From contig PKRG01000004.1 of assembly GCA_017577575.1 (NCBI GenBank), forward strand, positions 101,149 to 165,148: DNA of 64,000 bases. Direction: 5' to 3'. The translations under genes and the position numbers were made by a program. Shown here one piece after another: positions 8,741 through 17,392 of the stretch. The stretch's first letter is position 1; each line of letters starts with the position of its first letter. The DNA comes from Acidimicrobiia bacterium (GTDB lineage Bacteria > Actinomycetota > Acidimicrobiia > Spongiisociales > ZC4RG35). The notes below the pieces were generated by a model, which was given only the letters and a program-made list of their open reading frames with translations, had not been told where the DNA came from and searched no databases.

Positions 8741-9223
8741 ATGCCCGACGAGAAAGCCCTCAAGATCCTGGTGGTCTGCCTGGGCAACATCTGCCGGTCC
8801 CCGGCGGGAGAGGCGGCGTTGAAGGAGGCCGCCTCCCGGGCCGGGTTGCGCCTCGAAGTCGAATCGGCCGGCACCGGGCCCTGGCACGTGGGCGAGCCGC
8901 CCGATCCCCAGATCCGCGCCGCCGGCCGCCGCGCCGGCCTGGAGATCGACGGCGTCGGCCGCCAGATCACCTCCGCCGCTGACCTCGAGCCCTACGACGT
9001 GATCCTGGCGATGGACCGCTCGAACCTCCATGCCCTGCGTCGGATCGCCCCCGAGCTCGAGGACCGCATGTACCTGTACCGCAGCTTCGACCCGGACGCC
9101 GACTCCGACGAGATGCCCGACCCCTGGGGCATGGACGACGCCGCCTTCGACGACACCATCCGGTGGGCTCGCTCCGCCGCCGAGGGGATCGTCGAGGCGA
9201 TCCGCTCGGGCCGTATCCCCTGA
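8741..9223 (+). CDS. Low-molecular-weight protein tyrosine phosphatase
   Basis: A 160-residue cytoplasmic phosphatase. The P-loop CLGNICRS (C13 to R19) follows the Cx5R rule and sits in the usual VCLGNICRSP context near the N-terminus. The acid/base Asp is in MPDPWG, a variant of the typical DPYY/DPF segment. It should dephosphorylate phosphotyrosine on proteins or small acyl phosphates. The ATG directly abuts the methyltransferase stop and the downstream kinase-like gene starts three bases after its own stop, so the three are likely one transcript. Arsenate reductase of the same fold is a less likely alternative. Confidence 0.9.
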   Translation: MPDEKALKILVVCLGNICRSPAGEAALKEAASRAGLRLEVESAGTGPWHVGEPPDPQIRAAGRRAGLEIDGVGRQITSAADLEPYDVILAMDRSNLHALRRIAPELEDRMYLYRSFDPDADSDEMPDPWGMDDAAFDDTIRWARSAAEGIVEAIRSGRIP

Positions 9224-9225
9224 CC

Positions 9226-9951
9226 GTGGCCTGGTCGTCGATCACCCGCGAGTTCCGTGACGGAATGCCGGTGGTCGTCAAGACCACCACCTACGACGCC
9301 GCCCTGGAAGCCGACGGCCTGCGGGCGCTGGGCGATGCCGGCGCCCCGGTCCCCCGGGTCCTGGAGGTCGGCGCCCACCGGTTGGTGCTGGAAGAGGTCG
9401 GAGGGCCCGCCGACTGGGAAGGCCTGGGCCGGGCCTTGGCGCGGTGTCACCGTGCCACCGCCGACCGGTACGGGTACCACATCGACAACGTGATCGGCCC
9501 GCTCCCCCAGTCCAACCGCTGGGACGGATCGTGGGCGAAGTTCTATGCCGAGCAGCGGCTGGCGCCCTACCTCGGGGACCTGCCCGCCGAGCTGGGCGAC
9601 CGCATCCGTGAGCGGATCGACAGCGGGCATCTGGAAGCGCTGCTGGAGCACGGCCAGCGGCCGTCTCTCGTCCACGGTGACCTGTGGTCGGGGAACATCG
9701 TCGACGGGCGATGGCTGATCGACCCGGCGGTCCACTATGCCGACCGGGAGCTCGACCTGGCATTCGCTGCCGTGTTCGGCGGCATCCCCAACGTCATGTG
9801 GCAGGCGTACCAGGAGGTGTGGCCGCTCGACGACGGCTGGGAGGAGCGCCGGCCTGCACTCCAGCTCTACCACCTCTTGGTCCACGTCCGACTGTTCGGC
9901 GGCGGCTACGTCCGGATGGTCGCCGACCGCCTCAACCGGCTGGGTTGGTAG
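9226..9951 (+). CDS. Fructosamine kinase / ketosamine-3-kinase family protein
   Basis: A 241-residue protein-kinase-like-fold enzyme. VVVKTTTYD contains the ATP-binding Lys. LVHGDLWSGNIV is the catalytic loop, and LIDPAVHYADRELDLAF is the metal-binding segment typical of the fructosamine-kinase family. Members phosphorylate sugar amines on glycated proteins or small amines, leading to deglycation. It starts with a GTG three bases after the phosphatase stop. The 3' end overlaps the convergent membrane-protein gene by 20 bases. Substrate specificity is not shown by sequence. Confidence 0.85.
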   Translation: MAWSSITREFRDGMPVVVKTTTYDAALEADGLRALGDAGAPVPRVLEVGAHRLVLEEVGGPADWEGLGRALARCHRATADRYGYHIDNVIGPLPQSNRWDGSWAKFYAEQRLAPYLGDLPAELGDRIRERIDSGHLEALLEHGQRPSLVHGDLWSGNIVDGRWLIDPAVHYADRELDLAFAAVFGGIPNVMWQAYQEVWPLDDGWEERRPALQLYHLLVHVRLFGGGYVRMVADRLNRLGW

Positions 9952-10456
9952 TCGCCTTCGACCCGCCCGCCCGCCATGCGGAGTACTCGTCGGCGATGCC
10001 CACGGCCAGGGGCGGGGAGAGCGCACCGCTCAACACGCCCGCCGGGGGCAGCACCAACAACAGCAAGAACGAGTAGGCGACCACCGCCGCCACACCGATG
10101 ATCCGGTTGCGGTGGACGTGATCGAACGGCGGGGCATTGAGGGTGATCGCGGTGCCGAAGCCGTAGCCGGCGGAAGCACCGATGATCGGCGCCAGCAGCC
10201 CGACCGGGGCGCCGACGAGAACGAGCACCGCGGTGGCTTGCGCCGCCCTCTTCCATGGGGACTCCCGACGGGACAGGAGCGCCATCGACAGGAAGGCGAC
10301 CGGGGAGAGGGCGAGCGCCGTGGCTGCCCCTCGCATGTCCATGTGGCCGGGAGTGGCCGTCGCCCGCCCGTAGATGAAGTAGGCGACGACGATCAAGACC
10401 GAGCCGACCGACAACGCCAGCCAGTTGCCCCGTCGGGTGGCGGCTGGAGGGCTCAA
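9932..10456 (-). CDS. Integral membrane protein of unknown function
   Basis: A 174-residue protein with four or five hydrophobic segments (about 13-30, 43-60, 72-95, 113-132), a short polar N-terminus and a cytosol-like polar tail ending in TTNPAG. I do not recognise the family. The TTG start overlaps the stop of the sugar permease gene as TTGA, so it is translationally coupled to, and probably co-transcribed with, the alpha-glucoside transporter. A structural or regulatory role in that transporter is conceivable but is only inference from position. Confidence 0.6.
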   Translation of the reverse strand: MSPPAATRRGNWLALSVGSVLIVVAYFIYGRATATPGHMDMRGAATALALSPVAFLSMALLSRRESPWKRAAQATAVLVLVGAPVGLLAPIIGASAGYGFGTAITLNAPPFDHVHRNRIIGVAAVVAYSFLLLLVLPPAGVLSGALSPPLAVGIADEYSAWRAGGSKATTNPAG

Positions 10457-11379
10457 CCCTTGACGGCGCCGGCGGTGAGACCTCGCACGAAGTAGCGCTG
10501 GAGCAGGAAGAACACGACCAGCGGCAGGACCATGGAGACGAACGCCGCCGCCGGCAGGAGGCTCACCGCTCCCTCGCCGAACTGTCCCGCCAGGCCGGCG
10601 AGCTCGACGGTCAGGACGTTGTTCTGGGGCGCCGCCACGCCGAGGAAGACGAGGGCGACCAGATAGTCGTTCCAAACCCACAGGAACTGCAGGGTCGCGA
10701 ACGCGGCCAGCACCGGCGTCGACAAAGGCAGGATGAGGCGGGTGAAGATCTTGAAGTGATCGGCCCCGTCCACCTCGGCCGACTCGATGATCGACGACGG
10801 CAACGACCCCATGTAGTTGCGTAACAGGTACACCGCCAGTGGCAGGCCGAAGCCAGTGTGAGCCAGCCACAGGCCCGGGAAGCTGCCGGTCACGCCGAGG
10901 TCCACGTAGATGCGGAGGATGGGGATGAGCGCCATCTGCAGCGGCACGACGATGAGCCCCACGACGAGGGCGAACAGGGCCGTGCGCCCCGGGAAGTTCA
11001 TCCACGCGAAGGCGTAGGCGGCGAAGGCGGCCACGGTGATCGGAATCACCACCGAGGGGATCGTCACCGCCAGGGAGTTGACGAAGGCATTGGCGAAGCC
11101 TTCGCCCCGCAGCACCGTCTCGTAGTTCTGGAGGGTCCAGGTGCCGGCGTCGAACAGTTCGTCGAAGACGGTCCACCATCCGGTGGCCCGGATGGCCTGG
11201 GGGTCCCGGAAGGAGCTGATCAGGATCCCCAGCGCCGGGATCACCCAGATCAGCGTGATGATGCCGACGGCGACATAGGCCGGCGTGCGGGAAGCCCGGA
11301 ACGAGTTCTGGGGGTCCTTGACCCTGCGGGCTCGGGCGGGCTTCGCCTCGACCTGGGGTGCCTCCGTCACGGCCGTCAT
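10453..11379 (-). CDS. Sugar ABC transporter permease (AglG/MalG type)
   Basis: A 308-residue inner-membrane permease of the carbohydrate CUT1 class. It has about six helices and the cytoplasmic EAA loop ESAEVDGADHFKIFTRLILP that contacts the ATPase. The C-terminus ends VKG, typical of MalG-like subunits. It overlaps the partner permease gene by ATGA and is followed by the small membrane-protein gene through a TTGA overlap. With the adjacent binding protein and GH13 enzyme it probably imports alpha-glucosides. No ATPase gene is in the cluster. Confidence 0.93.
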   Translation of the reverse strand: MTAVTEAPQVEAKPARARRVKDPQNSFRASRTPAYVAVGIITLIWVIPALGILISSFRDPQAIRATGWWTVFDELFDAGTWTLQNYETVLRGEGFANAFVNSLAVTIPSVVIPITVAAFAAYAFAWMNFPGRTALFALVVGLIVVPLQMALIPILRIYVDLGVTGSFPGLWLAHTGFGLPLAVYLLRNYMGSLPSSIIESAEVDGADHFKIFTRLILPLSTPVLAAFATLQFLWVWNDYLVALVFLGVAAPQNNVLTVELAGLAGQFGEGAVSLLPAAAFVSMVLPLVVFFLLQRYFVRGLTAGAVKG

Positions 11380-12530
11380 CGGGTCGCCTCCTGTTCCTGG
11401 AACCGGCGGATGTTGATGATGAGGATCGGCAGCACGACCACCAGCAGCACCACCGCCAGGGCGGCGCCGAGCCCCTCGTTGCGGAAGGTGTAGAACTCGG
11501 TGACCATCCTCTCGGCCACCACCGACGTGCCGTCACGGCCGCCGGTCATCACAGCCACGATGTCGTAGACCTTCCAGGTGGTGATGAGGATCGTCGTCCA
11601 CACCACCACGATCGTCGAGGCGATGGTGGGGATCGTCACCTTGCGGAACACCTGCCATTCGGTGGCGCCGTCGATCCGGGCCGCTTCGAGCAGCTCGTCG
11701 GGCACGCCCTTGATGGCCGAAGAGAGGATCACCATGGCGAAGCCGGTCTGGGTCCAGACCAGGATCGCCATCAGGAAGAGGTTGTTCCAGAACGGGAGGC
11801 GCAGCCAGTCGACGGGGTCGTTGCCGAGCGCCGTCCAGATGGCGTTGAGGAGCCCGATCTGCTCGCCGAATCCTTCCGGCCGGAAGGTGTACATGAAGAA
11901 GAACACGACGGAGGCGCCGACGAAAGAGACCGCCATCGGCAGGAAGATCAGCGACTTCACGACGGCTTCGGTCTTGCGGGGCAGGAGGTCGGCGAGCACT
12001 GCCACCGCGAGCCCGAACCCGACGCAGAAGATCGGGACGACGATGGCCCAGATCACCGAGTTGCGGAGCGAGACGAGATAGGTGCTCTCGGTGAAGAGCC
12101 GGACGAAGTTGTCGATCCCCACGAACTCGGAGCCGTCGGCGTTGCGGAGGCTGGTGATGATCGTGTCGACCGTCGGGTAGACGAGGTAGAAGCCGAGGAT
12201 CATCAGCGCCGGCCCGGCGAACACGAACGGCCGGACCCCGGCCGCCATCCGGTCGGGAAGGGCGCTGACCAGGCGGTCCATCGCCCAGAACAGGAGCCAT
12301 ACCCCTCCGACGCCGACGACGATCGCGACGGCGATCTGGAGGGCCTTGTTGGTCCTGGGGTCCTGGAGGAACTCGAAAGTGAAGAAGAAGAGGAGGAGGA
12401 CCGCGGGGACGATCAGGGCGCTGAGGATGCGCAGCACCCAGACGGAGAGACGATTGTCGGTCGACCCGGGCTCTCCGGGCGGGCGGGGCGGTTCGCTCAC
12501 CTCATCCTTGATCAGCGACGGGGTCGACAT
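11376..12530 (-). CDS. Sugar ABC transporter permease (AglF/MalF type)
   Basis: A 384-residue CUT1 permease, longer than its partner because of an N-terminal extension with two extra hydrophobic stretches (about 26-50 and 63-85) before the canonical domain. The EAA loop appears as DELLEAARIDGATEWQVFRK. It is separated from the binding-protein gene by about 100 bases containing a strong hairpin, which should lower its expression relative to the binding protein. It should act with the downstream AglG-like subunit and a shared ATPase encoded elsewhere. Confidence 0.93.
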   Translation of the reverse strand: MSTPSLIKDEVSEPPRPPGEPGSTDNRLSVWVLRILSALIVPAVLLLFFFTFEFLQDPRTNKALQIAVAIVVGVGGVWLLFWAMDRLVSALPDRMAAGVRPFVFAGPALMILGFYLVYPTVDTIITSLRNADGSEFVGIDNFVRLFTESTYLVSLRNSVIWAIVVPIFCVGFGLAVAVLADLLPRKTEAVVKSLIFLPMAVSFVGASVVFFFMYTFRPEGFGEQIGLLNAIWTALGNDPVDWLRLPFWNNLFLMAILVWTQTGFAMVILSSAIKGVPDELLEAARIDGATEWQVFRKVTIPTIASTIVVVWTTILITTWKVYDIVAVMTGGRDGTSVVAERMVTEFYTFRNEGLGAALAVVLLVVVLPILIINIRRFQEQEATR

Positions 12531-12583
12531 GTGGCTCTCCTCGCGTCCTTCCTCTCTCCGACGATAGCCCCTGGGTGTGACGG

Positions 12584-12622
12584 GAGCCGGGAGGAGCGGT
12601 GTGTTTCCGCCCCTCCCGGCTC
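12584..12622 (-). terminator. Hairpin between sugar-binding-protein and permease genes
   Basis: Arms 12584-12599 and 12607-12622 pair over 16 positions with one G:U in the minus-strand transcript and a 7-base loop. It lies just after the binding-protein stop and lacks a strong U tract. It is best read as a processing or attenuation hairpin that stabilises the upstream binding-protein message. Confidence 0.7.
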
Positions 12623-12631
12623 CGGTTCAGG

Positions 12632-14032
12632 TCACTGCGGCCAAGCCGCCTCGACGCGGTCGACGATCTCCTGGATGTCGGCCCCGCCGGCATGGTCGAT
12701 CATCGCCTGCCAGAAGGCCTCCTGGCCGATCTGGGGCGGCATCAGGTCCGATGCGTCGAACACGAACGACCCGTCGCCGAGGGCCTGGGTGATGGCCTCG
12801 GCGAACGTCCGACCCGACTCGCTCTCGAGGCAGTTGGGATCGGTGTTCGCATTGCCGGGCAGGCGCTCGACGCCAGGCACTCCGTGGCCGCCGTACGGCG
12901 AGACGCCACCGCCGGAGGCCGAAGCCAGGGTGCACTGCCAGTCGGGCGAGATCCAGTCCTGGATGGCCCGGATCGTCTCCGGGGTGTCGTTGAACACGAT
13001 GATCGTGTCACCGCCACCCATCGCCCCGGTGTTGCCGTTGATGGACGGGAAGTTGAAGACGCCGATTTCGGCCTCCTCGCCCTCCTCGTACTCGGGCGCA
13101 TCCGGGAAGAAGTTCGAGGCGAAGGAGCCCTGCTTCAGCATCACGCAGCCCGGAGGCTCCTGGAACATCGGAGCCGGCGACTCCTCGACCACGATCGACG
13201 GCACGTTCTCGGCCCCGCCGAGCACGAAGCCCTCCCCGTGGAGGATCTGGCTGAAGAGCTCGAAGGCCTCGACGACCATCGGGTCGTTGAACGGGATCTC
13301 GTGCTTGTACCACTGGGTGTAGGCCTCGGGACCGTGGAGACGGAGGAAGATGTCCTCGATCCAGTCGGTACCGGCCCAGCCGGTGGCACCGCCGGCGCCG
13401 TAGCCGAAGCACCACGGCGTGATACCGTCGGCGACCATCTGCTCGGACAGCGCCACGAGATCCTCATAGGTCTCGGGGACCTCGTAGCCGTTCTCCTCGA
13501 AGGTCGGGATGTGATAGAAGACCACGGACTTGTAGTTCGGGAACCACGGGATCCCGTAGTGCTTCCCGTCCTCGCACAGCCCGAGGTCCATCCAGAACTT
13601 CGAGTGGTTCGCCTCCATCTCGGCGATGTCGAAGCCCATGTCTTCGAGCGCCACCAGGTGCCCCTGGTTGGCGAACTCGCAGATGGACGCCGGCTGAGGG
13701 GTGACGGCCACGTCGGGCGGATTGCCGCCGTCGACGGCGATCCTCAGCTCGTTCTCGAAGTCCGTCGAACCCCGGAACGTGATGGAGGATCCAGTCACCT
13801 CGTTGTAGACGTCGATGAAGCCCTGGAGGGCCTCACCCTCGGTGCCGGTGGGGGCACCGAAGAGGGCGAACGAGGCTCCCACCTGTTCGGCTTCACCTCC
13901 GTCTGCTGGGGTAGTAGCTGGCTCTCCGTCTGCCGAAGTCGTCTCGGCTCCCTCTTCCCCGTCACCGCCGCATGCGGCGACGACGAGAGCGAGGACCGTC
14001 ACGAGGGCCAGCAGTCTCGCCCATCTCCTCAT
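12632..14032 (-). CDS. Sugar ABC transporter substrate-binding lipoprotein
   Basis: A 466-residue extracytoplasmic binding protein. The signal peptide ends in lipobox VVAACGG, so it is a lipoprotein anchored after a Gly/Glu/Thr-rich linker. The body resembles the AglE/MalE family (extracellular solute-binding family 1), including the FRGSTDFENELRIAVDGGNP region near the start. It is the first gene of the agl-like operon, with a perfect GAAAGCGCTTTC operator about 75 bases upstream. Alpha-glucosides are the inferred ligand because a GH13 glucosidase shares the locus. Confidence 0.92.
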   Translation of the reverse strand: MRRWARLLALVTVLALVVAACGGDGEEGAETTSADGEPATTPADGGEAEQVGASFALFGAPTGTEGEALQGFIDVYNEVTGSSITFRGSTDFENELRIAVDGGNPPDVAVTPQPASICEFANQGHLVALEDMGFDIAEMEANHSKFWMDLGLCEDGKHYGIPWFPNYKSVVFYHIPTFEENGYEVPETYEDLVALSEQMVADGITPWCFGYGAGGATGWAGTDWIEDIFLRLHGPEAYTQWYKHEIPFNDPMVVEAFELFSQILHGEGFVLGGAENVPSIVVEESPAPMFQEPPGCVMLKQGSFASNFFPDAPEYEEGEEAEIGVFNFPSINGNTGAMGGGDTIIVFNDTPETIRAIQDWISPDWQCTLASASGGGVSPYGGHGVPGVERLPGNANTDPNCLESESGRTFAEAITQALGDGSFVFDASDLMPPQIGQEAFWQAMIDHAGGADIQEIVDRVEAAWPQ

Positions 14033-14106
14033 GTATTCCTCCTACTTGCTGTTCTATGCCGGAACGGACCGGCACACGTCCCAGTGCCGGCTCGCGCCGG
14101 CCAACT

Positions 14107-14118
14107 GAAAGCGCTTTC
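14107..14118. promoter_or_regulatory. LacI-family operator upstream of the sugar-binding-protein gene
   Basis: GAAAGCGCTTTC is a perfect 12-bp palindrome with the central CG typical of LacI/GalR-family sites. It lies between the regulator's stop (14124) and the binding-protein start (14032), where it could control the transporter promoter. The AAGCGCTT core recurs in front of the regulator gene at 15177. Confidence 0.75.
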
Positions 14119-14123
14119 GGACA

Positions 14124-15158
14124 TTACGAGTGAGCGTGAACGGGCGTCAAGTGACGAAAGTCCGTTGACTTCCGCTTCTGGAGCAGGGTCGGCATGACGT
14201 GGCGCTGGACCGGGCCGTCGTCGCCGTCGAGACGCGCCAGCACCAGATGGGCGGCCCGCGCCGCCATGATGCTCACGGGCTGGCGCACCGTCGTGAGCCC
14301 CACGGCCTCGGCGACCGGCTGGTCGTCGAAGCCCACCACCGCCAGGTCTTCGGGGACGCGCAGGCCCGCCTCCTCGGCGGCCCACATGGCCCCGATCGCC
14401 ATCTCGTCCGAGATGCAGAACACGGCGGTGGGAGCGCCCCGGCCGATCAACTCCAGCATCGCCTCCCTGCCGCCCGCCACCGAGAAGCTGCCCGCCACGT
14501 CGAGGTCCGCCGGCAAGTCGAGCCCCCGGCGCCCGAGCGCGGCGATCGTCCCCCGCCGGCGCAGGGCGGCGGACTCGTTGTCGGTGGCGCCATCGGGCCC
14601 GGCGCCGATCAGGCCGATGCGGGTGTGGCCGAGATCGAGGAGGTGGCCCACGGCCGCCTCTGCCGCCGCCACGTTGTCGATCGTCACCGAGTCGAACAAG
14701 CCGGTGTCGACGCCCACGGTGGCGACGGGAACTGGCCCTCCGGCGAGATCCTCCCAGAGCTGGTCCGGCATGAACAGGTCGCACAGAACGAGGCCGTCGA
14801 CCCGCTTCGACAGCGCCGGGAGCCCGGCGATGAACCGTTCGGTGGCATCCGGGCCGTCGACCACGATCACGTGCATGTCGAGGGCCTCCTCGGCGAGGAC
14901 CGCCTCGACTCCGGCGAGGACGTTGGCGTAGAACCACGAGTTGAGGACGGGGACAGCCACTCCGACCGTCCCGGAGCGTCCGGCGGCGAGGCGGGCGGCG
15001 TGGGGGTTGGGGCGGTAGTCGAGCTCTTCGGCGGCGCGGAGGACCTTCTCCCGTGTCGCCGCGGAGACGTGTGGGAGGCCTCGCAGTGCCCGGCTGACCG
15101 TCGCCACTGAGACGCCGGCTCGGCTGGCCACGTCTTCGATCTTGGCTGCTCGAGACAT
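14124..15158 (-). CDS. LacI-family transcriptional regulator of the alpha-glucoside locus
   Basis: A 344-residue repressor. The N-terminal helix-turn-helix reads KIEDVASRAGVSVATVSRAL, followed by the hinge helix and a periplasmic-binding-protein-like effector domain (about 60-335). It lies between the GH13 gene (divergent) and the transporter operon (same strand). Two matching operators flank it, so it likely represses both and itself, with a sugar as inducer. The ATG at 15158 starts just before the HTH; an in-frame start 14 codons upstream would run across the operator at 15175-15186. Confidence 0.93.
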   Translation of the reverse strand: MSRAAKIEDVASRAGVSVATVSRALRGLPHVSAATREKVLRAAEELDYRPNPHAARLAAGRSGTVGVAVPVLNSWFYANVLAGVEAVLAEEALDMHVIVVDGPDATERFIAGLPALSKRVDGLVLCDLFMPDQLWEDLAGGPVPVATVGVDTGLFDSVTIDNVAAAEAAVGHLLDLGHTRIGLIGAGPDGATDNESAALRRRGTIAALGRRGLDLPADLDVAGSFSVAGGREAMLELIGRGAPTAVFCISDEMAIGAMWAAEEAGLRVPEDLAVVGFDDQPVAEAVGLTTVRQPVSIMAARAAHLVLARLDGDDGPVQRHVMPTLLQKRKSTDFRHLTPVHAHS

Positions 15159-15174
15159 GTGGCGCCCGGCGAAT

Positions 15175-15186
15175 GTAAGCGCTTGC
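15175..15186. promoter_or_regulatory. LacI-family operator between regulator and GH13 genes
   Basis: GTAAGCGCTTGC is a near-palindrome sharing the AAGCGCTT core (15177-15184) with the site at 14107. It lies 17 bases upstream of the regulator's ATG and 56 bases upstream of the GH13 ATG, so one bound repressor could act on both divergent genes. Confidence 0.7.
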
Positions 15187-15241
15187 CACTGGCGGGTCAA
15201 GGGTGGCGGCCATCGAGGCGGAAGGCGATACCCTTCCGCCG

Positions 15242-16813
15242 ATGAATTGGTGGCACAACGCCGTCGGCTACGAGGTCTACATCCGTTCGTTCCAGGACTC
15301 CAACGGCGACGGCATCGGCGACTTCGACGGGATCACCCAACGACTCGAGCACCTGGCGTGGCTGGGCGTGGACGTCGTCTGGGTGACGCCGTTCTACCCC
15401 TCGCCGCAGTACGACTTCGGCTACGACGTCGCCGACTACACCGACGTCGACCCCGCCTACGGGGACGTGGACGCCTTCCGCCGTTTCGCCGCCCGGGCCC
15501 ACGAGCTGGGGCTCAAGGTGATGATCGACATCGTCCCCAACCACACCTCCAGCCACCATCGGTGGTTCCGGAAGGCGCTGGAGGACCCGGACTCGCCGGA
15601 GCGCGACTACTACATCTTCCGCCCCGGGCGCGACGGCGGCCCGCCCAACAACTGGGTGTCGCATTTCGGCGGCCCGGCGTGGACCCTCGACGAGAAGAGC
15701 GGCGAGTACTACCTGCACCTGTTCCACCGCGAGCAGCCGGACCTCAACTGGTCGAACCCGGCGGTGCGCGACGAGTTCGACCGCATCCTCCGCTTCTGGA
15801 TGGACGAGGGCGTGGACGGCCTCCGCATCGACGTGGCCCACGCCCTGATGAAGGACGCGGAGCTGCGCGACAACCCCCAGATCCTCCCGCTTCCGGAGGA
15901 CGCCACGCCCAGCCAGGCGATGGCGGCGTTCGAGCACGTCCACGACCTCACCCAAGAGTCGACGAAGGAGATCTATCGGCGATGGAAAGGCCTCCCCGGC
16001 GCCGACCGCGTCCTGCTCCTGGGCGAGGTGTACGTGCTCGACGTCGAAAAGAGCGCCTCCTACATGGGGGTCGGAGGGCTCGACCTGTGCCTGTTCTTCG
16101 CCCTCAACCGCCGCCCCTGGGACCCGGTCCGCTTCGTCGACGAGATCCGGACCTGGTCGCTGGCCTCCCCTGACGGCTTCGCCTGGACGATCTCCAGCCA
16201 CGACGAGGACCGGCCGGTGACGCGGTTCGGGGGCGGCGAGCTGGGGAGGGCCCGGTCGCTCGCCATCTGGACGATCTTCGCCGCCATCCCGGGGCTGCCC
16301 TTCGTGTACCAGGGGGAGGAGCTGGGCCTCGAGAACGGCTACGTGGCTCCCGAGCACATCAAGGACCCGGTGGGGCTCGCCGCCTACGAAGAGAGCCGGG
16401 ACTTCTGCCGAACGCCGATGCCGTGGGATTCGGGCCCGAACAACGGCTTCACGACTGGCGAGCCGTGGCTGGTCTCGTCGCCGCGTCGGCCCGAGGAGAC
16501 CGTCGAGTTCCAGCGCCAGGACCCCGACTCCTTCCTCCACCGGTTCCGCCGTCTCCTTCTCACTCGCAGGCGCCTCGAGTCGCGGCGTTCCGGCAAGGTC
16601 GAATGGCTGCCCTCTCCTCCGGGAGTGGCTCTCGCCCTCTACGGGGAGGTCCTGGTCGTGTCCAACCTGAACGACGACACCGTCCGGGTGGAGCTCCCGC
16701 CCGGCGATTGGCGTCTGGAGTACTCGCCCGACGGGTCCGAAGGCGAGGTGACCCGGAGCGAGGTCGAGGTCCCGCCGGCGACGGGTTGGATCTACTCGTC
16801 CGCCGAGGCCTGA
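15242..16813 (+). CDS. Alpha-glucosidase, glycoside hydrolase family 13
   Basis: A 523-residue cytoplasmic GH13 enzyme hydrolysing alpha-glucosidic bonds of imported oligosaccharides such as maltose, isomaltose or sucrose-like sugars. The N-terminus (WWHNAVGYEVYIRSFQDSNG) is typical of oligo-1,6-glucosidase/AglA-like members. Catalytic residues are the nucleophile Asp in DGLRIDVAHA (about 196), the acid/base Glu in LLGEVYV (about 262), and the stabilising His-Asp in SSHDEDR (about 320). There is no signal peptide. The ATG chosen matches the conserved N-terminus. It is transcribed divergently from the LacI regulator, whose operator lies in the shared gap. Confidence 0.93.
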   Translation: MNWWHNAVGYEVYIRSFQDSNGDGIGDFDGITQRLEHLAWLGVDVVWVTPFYPSPQYDFGYDVADYTDVDPAYGDVDAFRRFAARAHELGLKVMIDIVPNHTSSHHRWFRKALEDPDSPERDYYIFRPGRDGGPPNNWVSHFGGPAWTLDEKSGEYYLHLFHREQPDLNWSNPAVRDEFDRILRFWMDEGVDGLRIDVAHALMKDAELRDNPQILPLPEDATPSQAMAAFEHVHDLTQESTKEIYRRWKGLPGADRVLLLGEVYVLDVEKSASYMGVGGLDLCLFFALNRRPWDPVRFVDEIRTWSLASPDGFAWTISSHDEDRPVTRFGGGELGRARSLAIWTIFAAIPGLPFVYQGEELGLENGYVAPEHIKDPVGLAAYEESRDFCRTPMPWDSGPNNGFTTGEPWLVSSPRRPEETVEFQRQDPDSFLHRFRRLLLTRRRLESRRSGKVEWLPSPPGVALALYGEVLVVSNLNDDTVRVELPPGDWRLEYSPDGSEGEVTRSEVEVPPATGWIYSSAEA

Positions 16814-17292
16814 GGCCGGCGCCAACCGACGAGGATCTGGAGAGCGGCGAGCACGAGACCGGCCCCGACGGCGACGGCGCCCGTCCAGCCGTCGACCCAG
16901 TCCCAGCCCAGCCAGGCGTCAGCCGAGAAGCGGCCGGGACCGAGGAACCCGATCACCGCCGCCATCACGGCCAGGGTGGCGACGTACTCCCAGCCTTCGT
17001 CGGGACGATGGAACACGAAAAACCCGGCGAAGCGGTGCACGGTCCAGTAGGCGATCGCCATCGTGGCGACCAGGCCGGCGACGGCGACGGGAGTGAGGAA
17101 ACCGAGAACGAAAGCCGCCCCGATCGCCACCTCGCCCCCGGCGGACAGGGCGGCGGTGACGATGGGACGGCGGAACCCGACCTTGGCGAACCACTTGGCG
17201 GTCCCCGTCATGGACCGGGCGTGGTTGAGCCCGTGAGCGAGCATCACCGCGCCCAGCCACAGGCGCATCGCCAGGACGATCCAGTCCAGCAT
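16792..17292 (-). CDS. DoxX family membrane protein
   Basis: A 166-residue protein with four transmembrane helices and the DoxX-type opening VLAMRLWLGAVMLAHGLNH, followed by TGTAKWFAKVGF and a second half rich in hydrophobic helices. DoxX proteins are poorly defined membrane subunits linked to thiosulfate or oxidative-stress functions. Nothing nearby fixes a role here. The 3' end overlaps the convergent GH13 gene by 22 bases. Likely monocistronic; lon lies behind a terminator-like hairpin upstream. Confidence 0.85.
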   Translation of the reverse strand: MLDWIVLAMRLWLGAVMLAHGLNHARSMTGTAKWFAKVGFRRPIVTAALSAGGEVAIGAAFVLGFLTPVAVAGLVATMAIAYWTVHRFAGFFVFHRPDEGWEYVATLAVMAAVIGFLGPGRFSADAWLGWDWVDGWTGAVAVGAGLVLAALQILVGWRRPQASADE

Positions 17293-17338
17293 GTGCCGAG
17301 TATCGCCGCGGTGGAGCGCATGTGCCGGACGCCCCGGT

Positions 17339-17376
17339 GGCAGGCGTCGACGCCTCGGTTCGGGTCGACGCCTGCC
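17339..17376 (-). terminator. Hairpin terminator downstream of lon
   Basis: Perfect 13-bp arms GGCAGGCGTCGAC (17339-17351) and GTCGACGCCTGCC (17364-17376) enclose a 12-base loop. It begins 16 bases after the lon stop on the minus strand. There is no U tract, as in many actinobacterial terminators. Confidence 0.75.
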
Positions 17377-17392
17377 GGGTCGCCCTGGAGAG

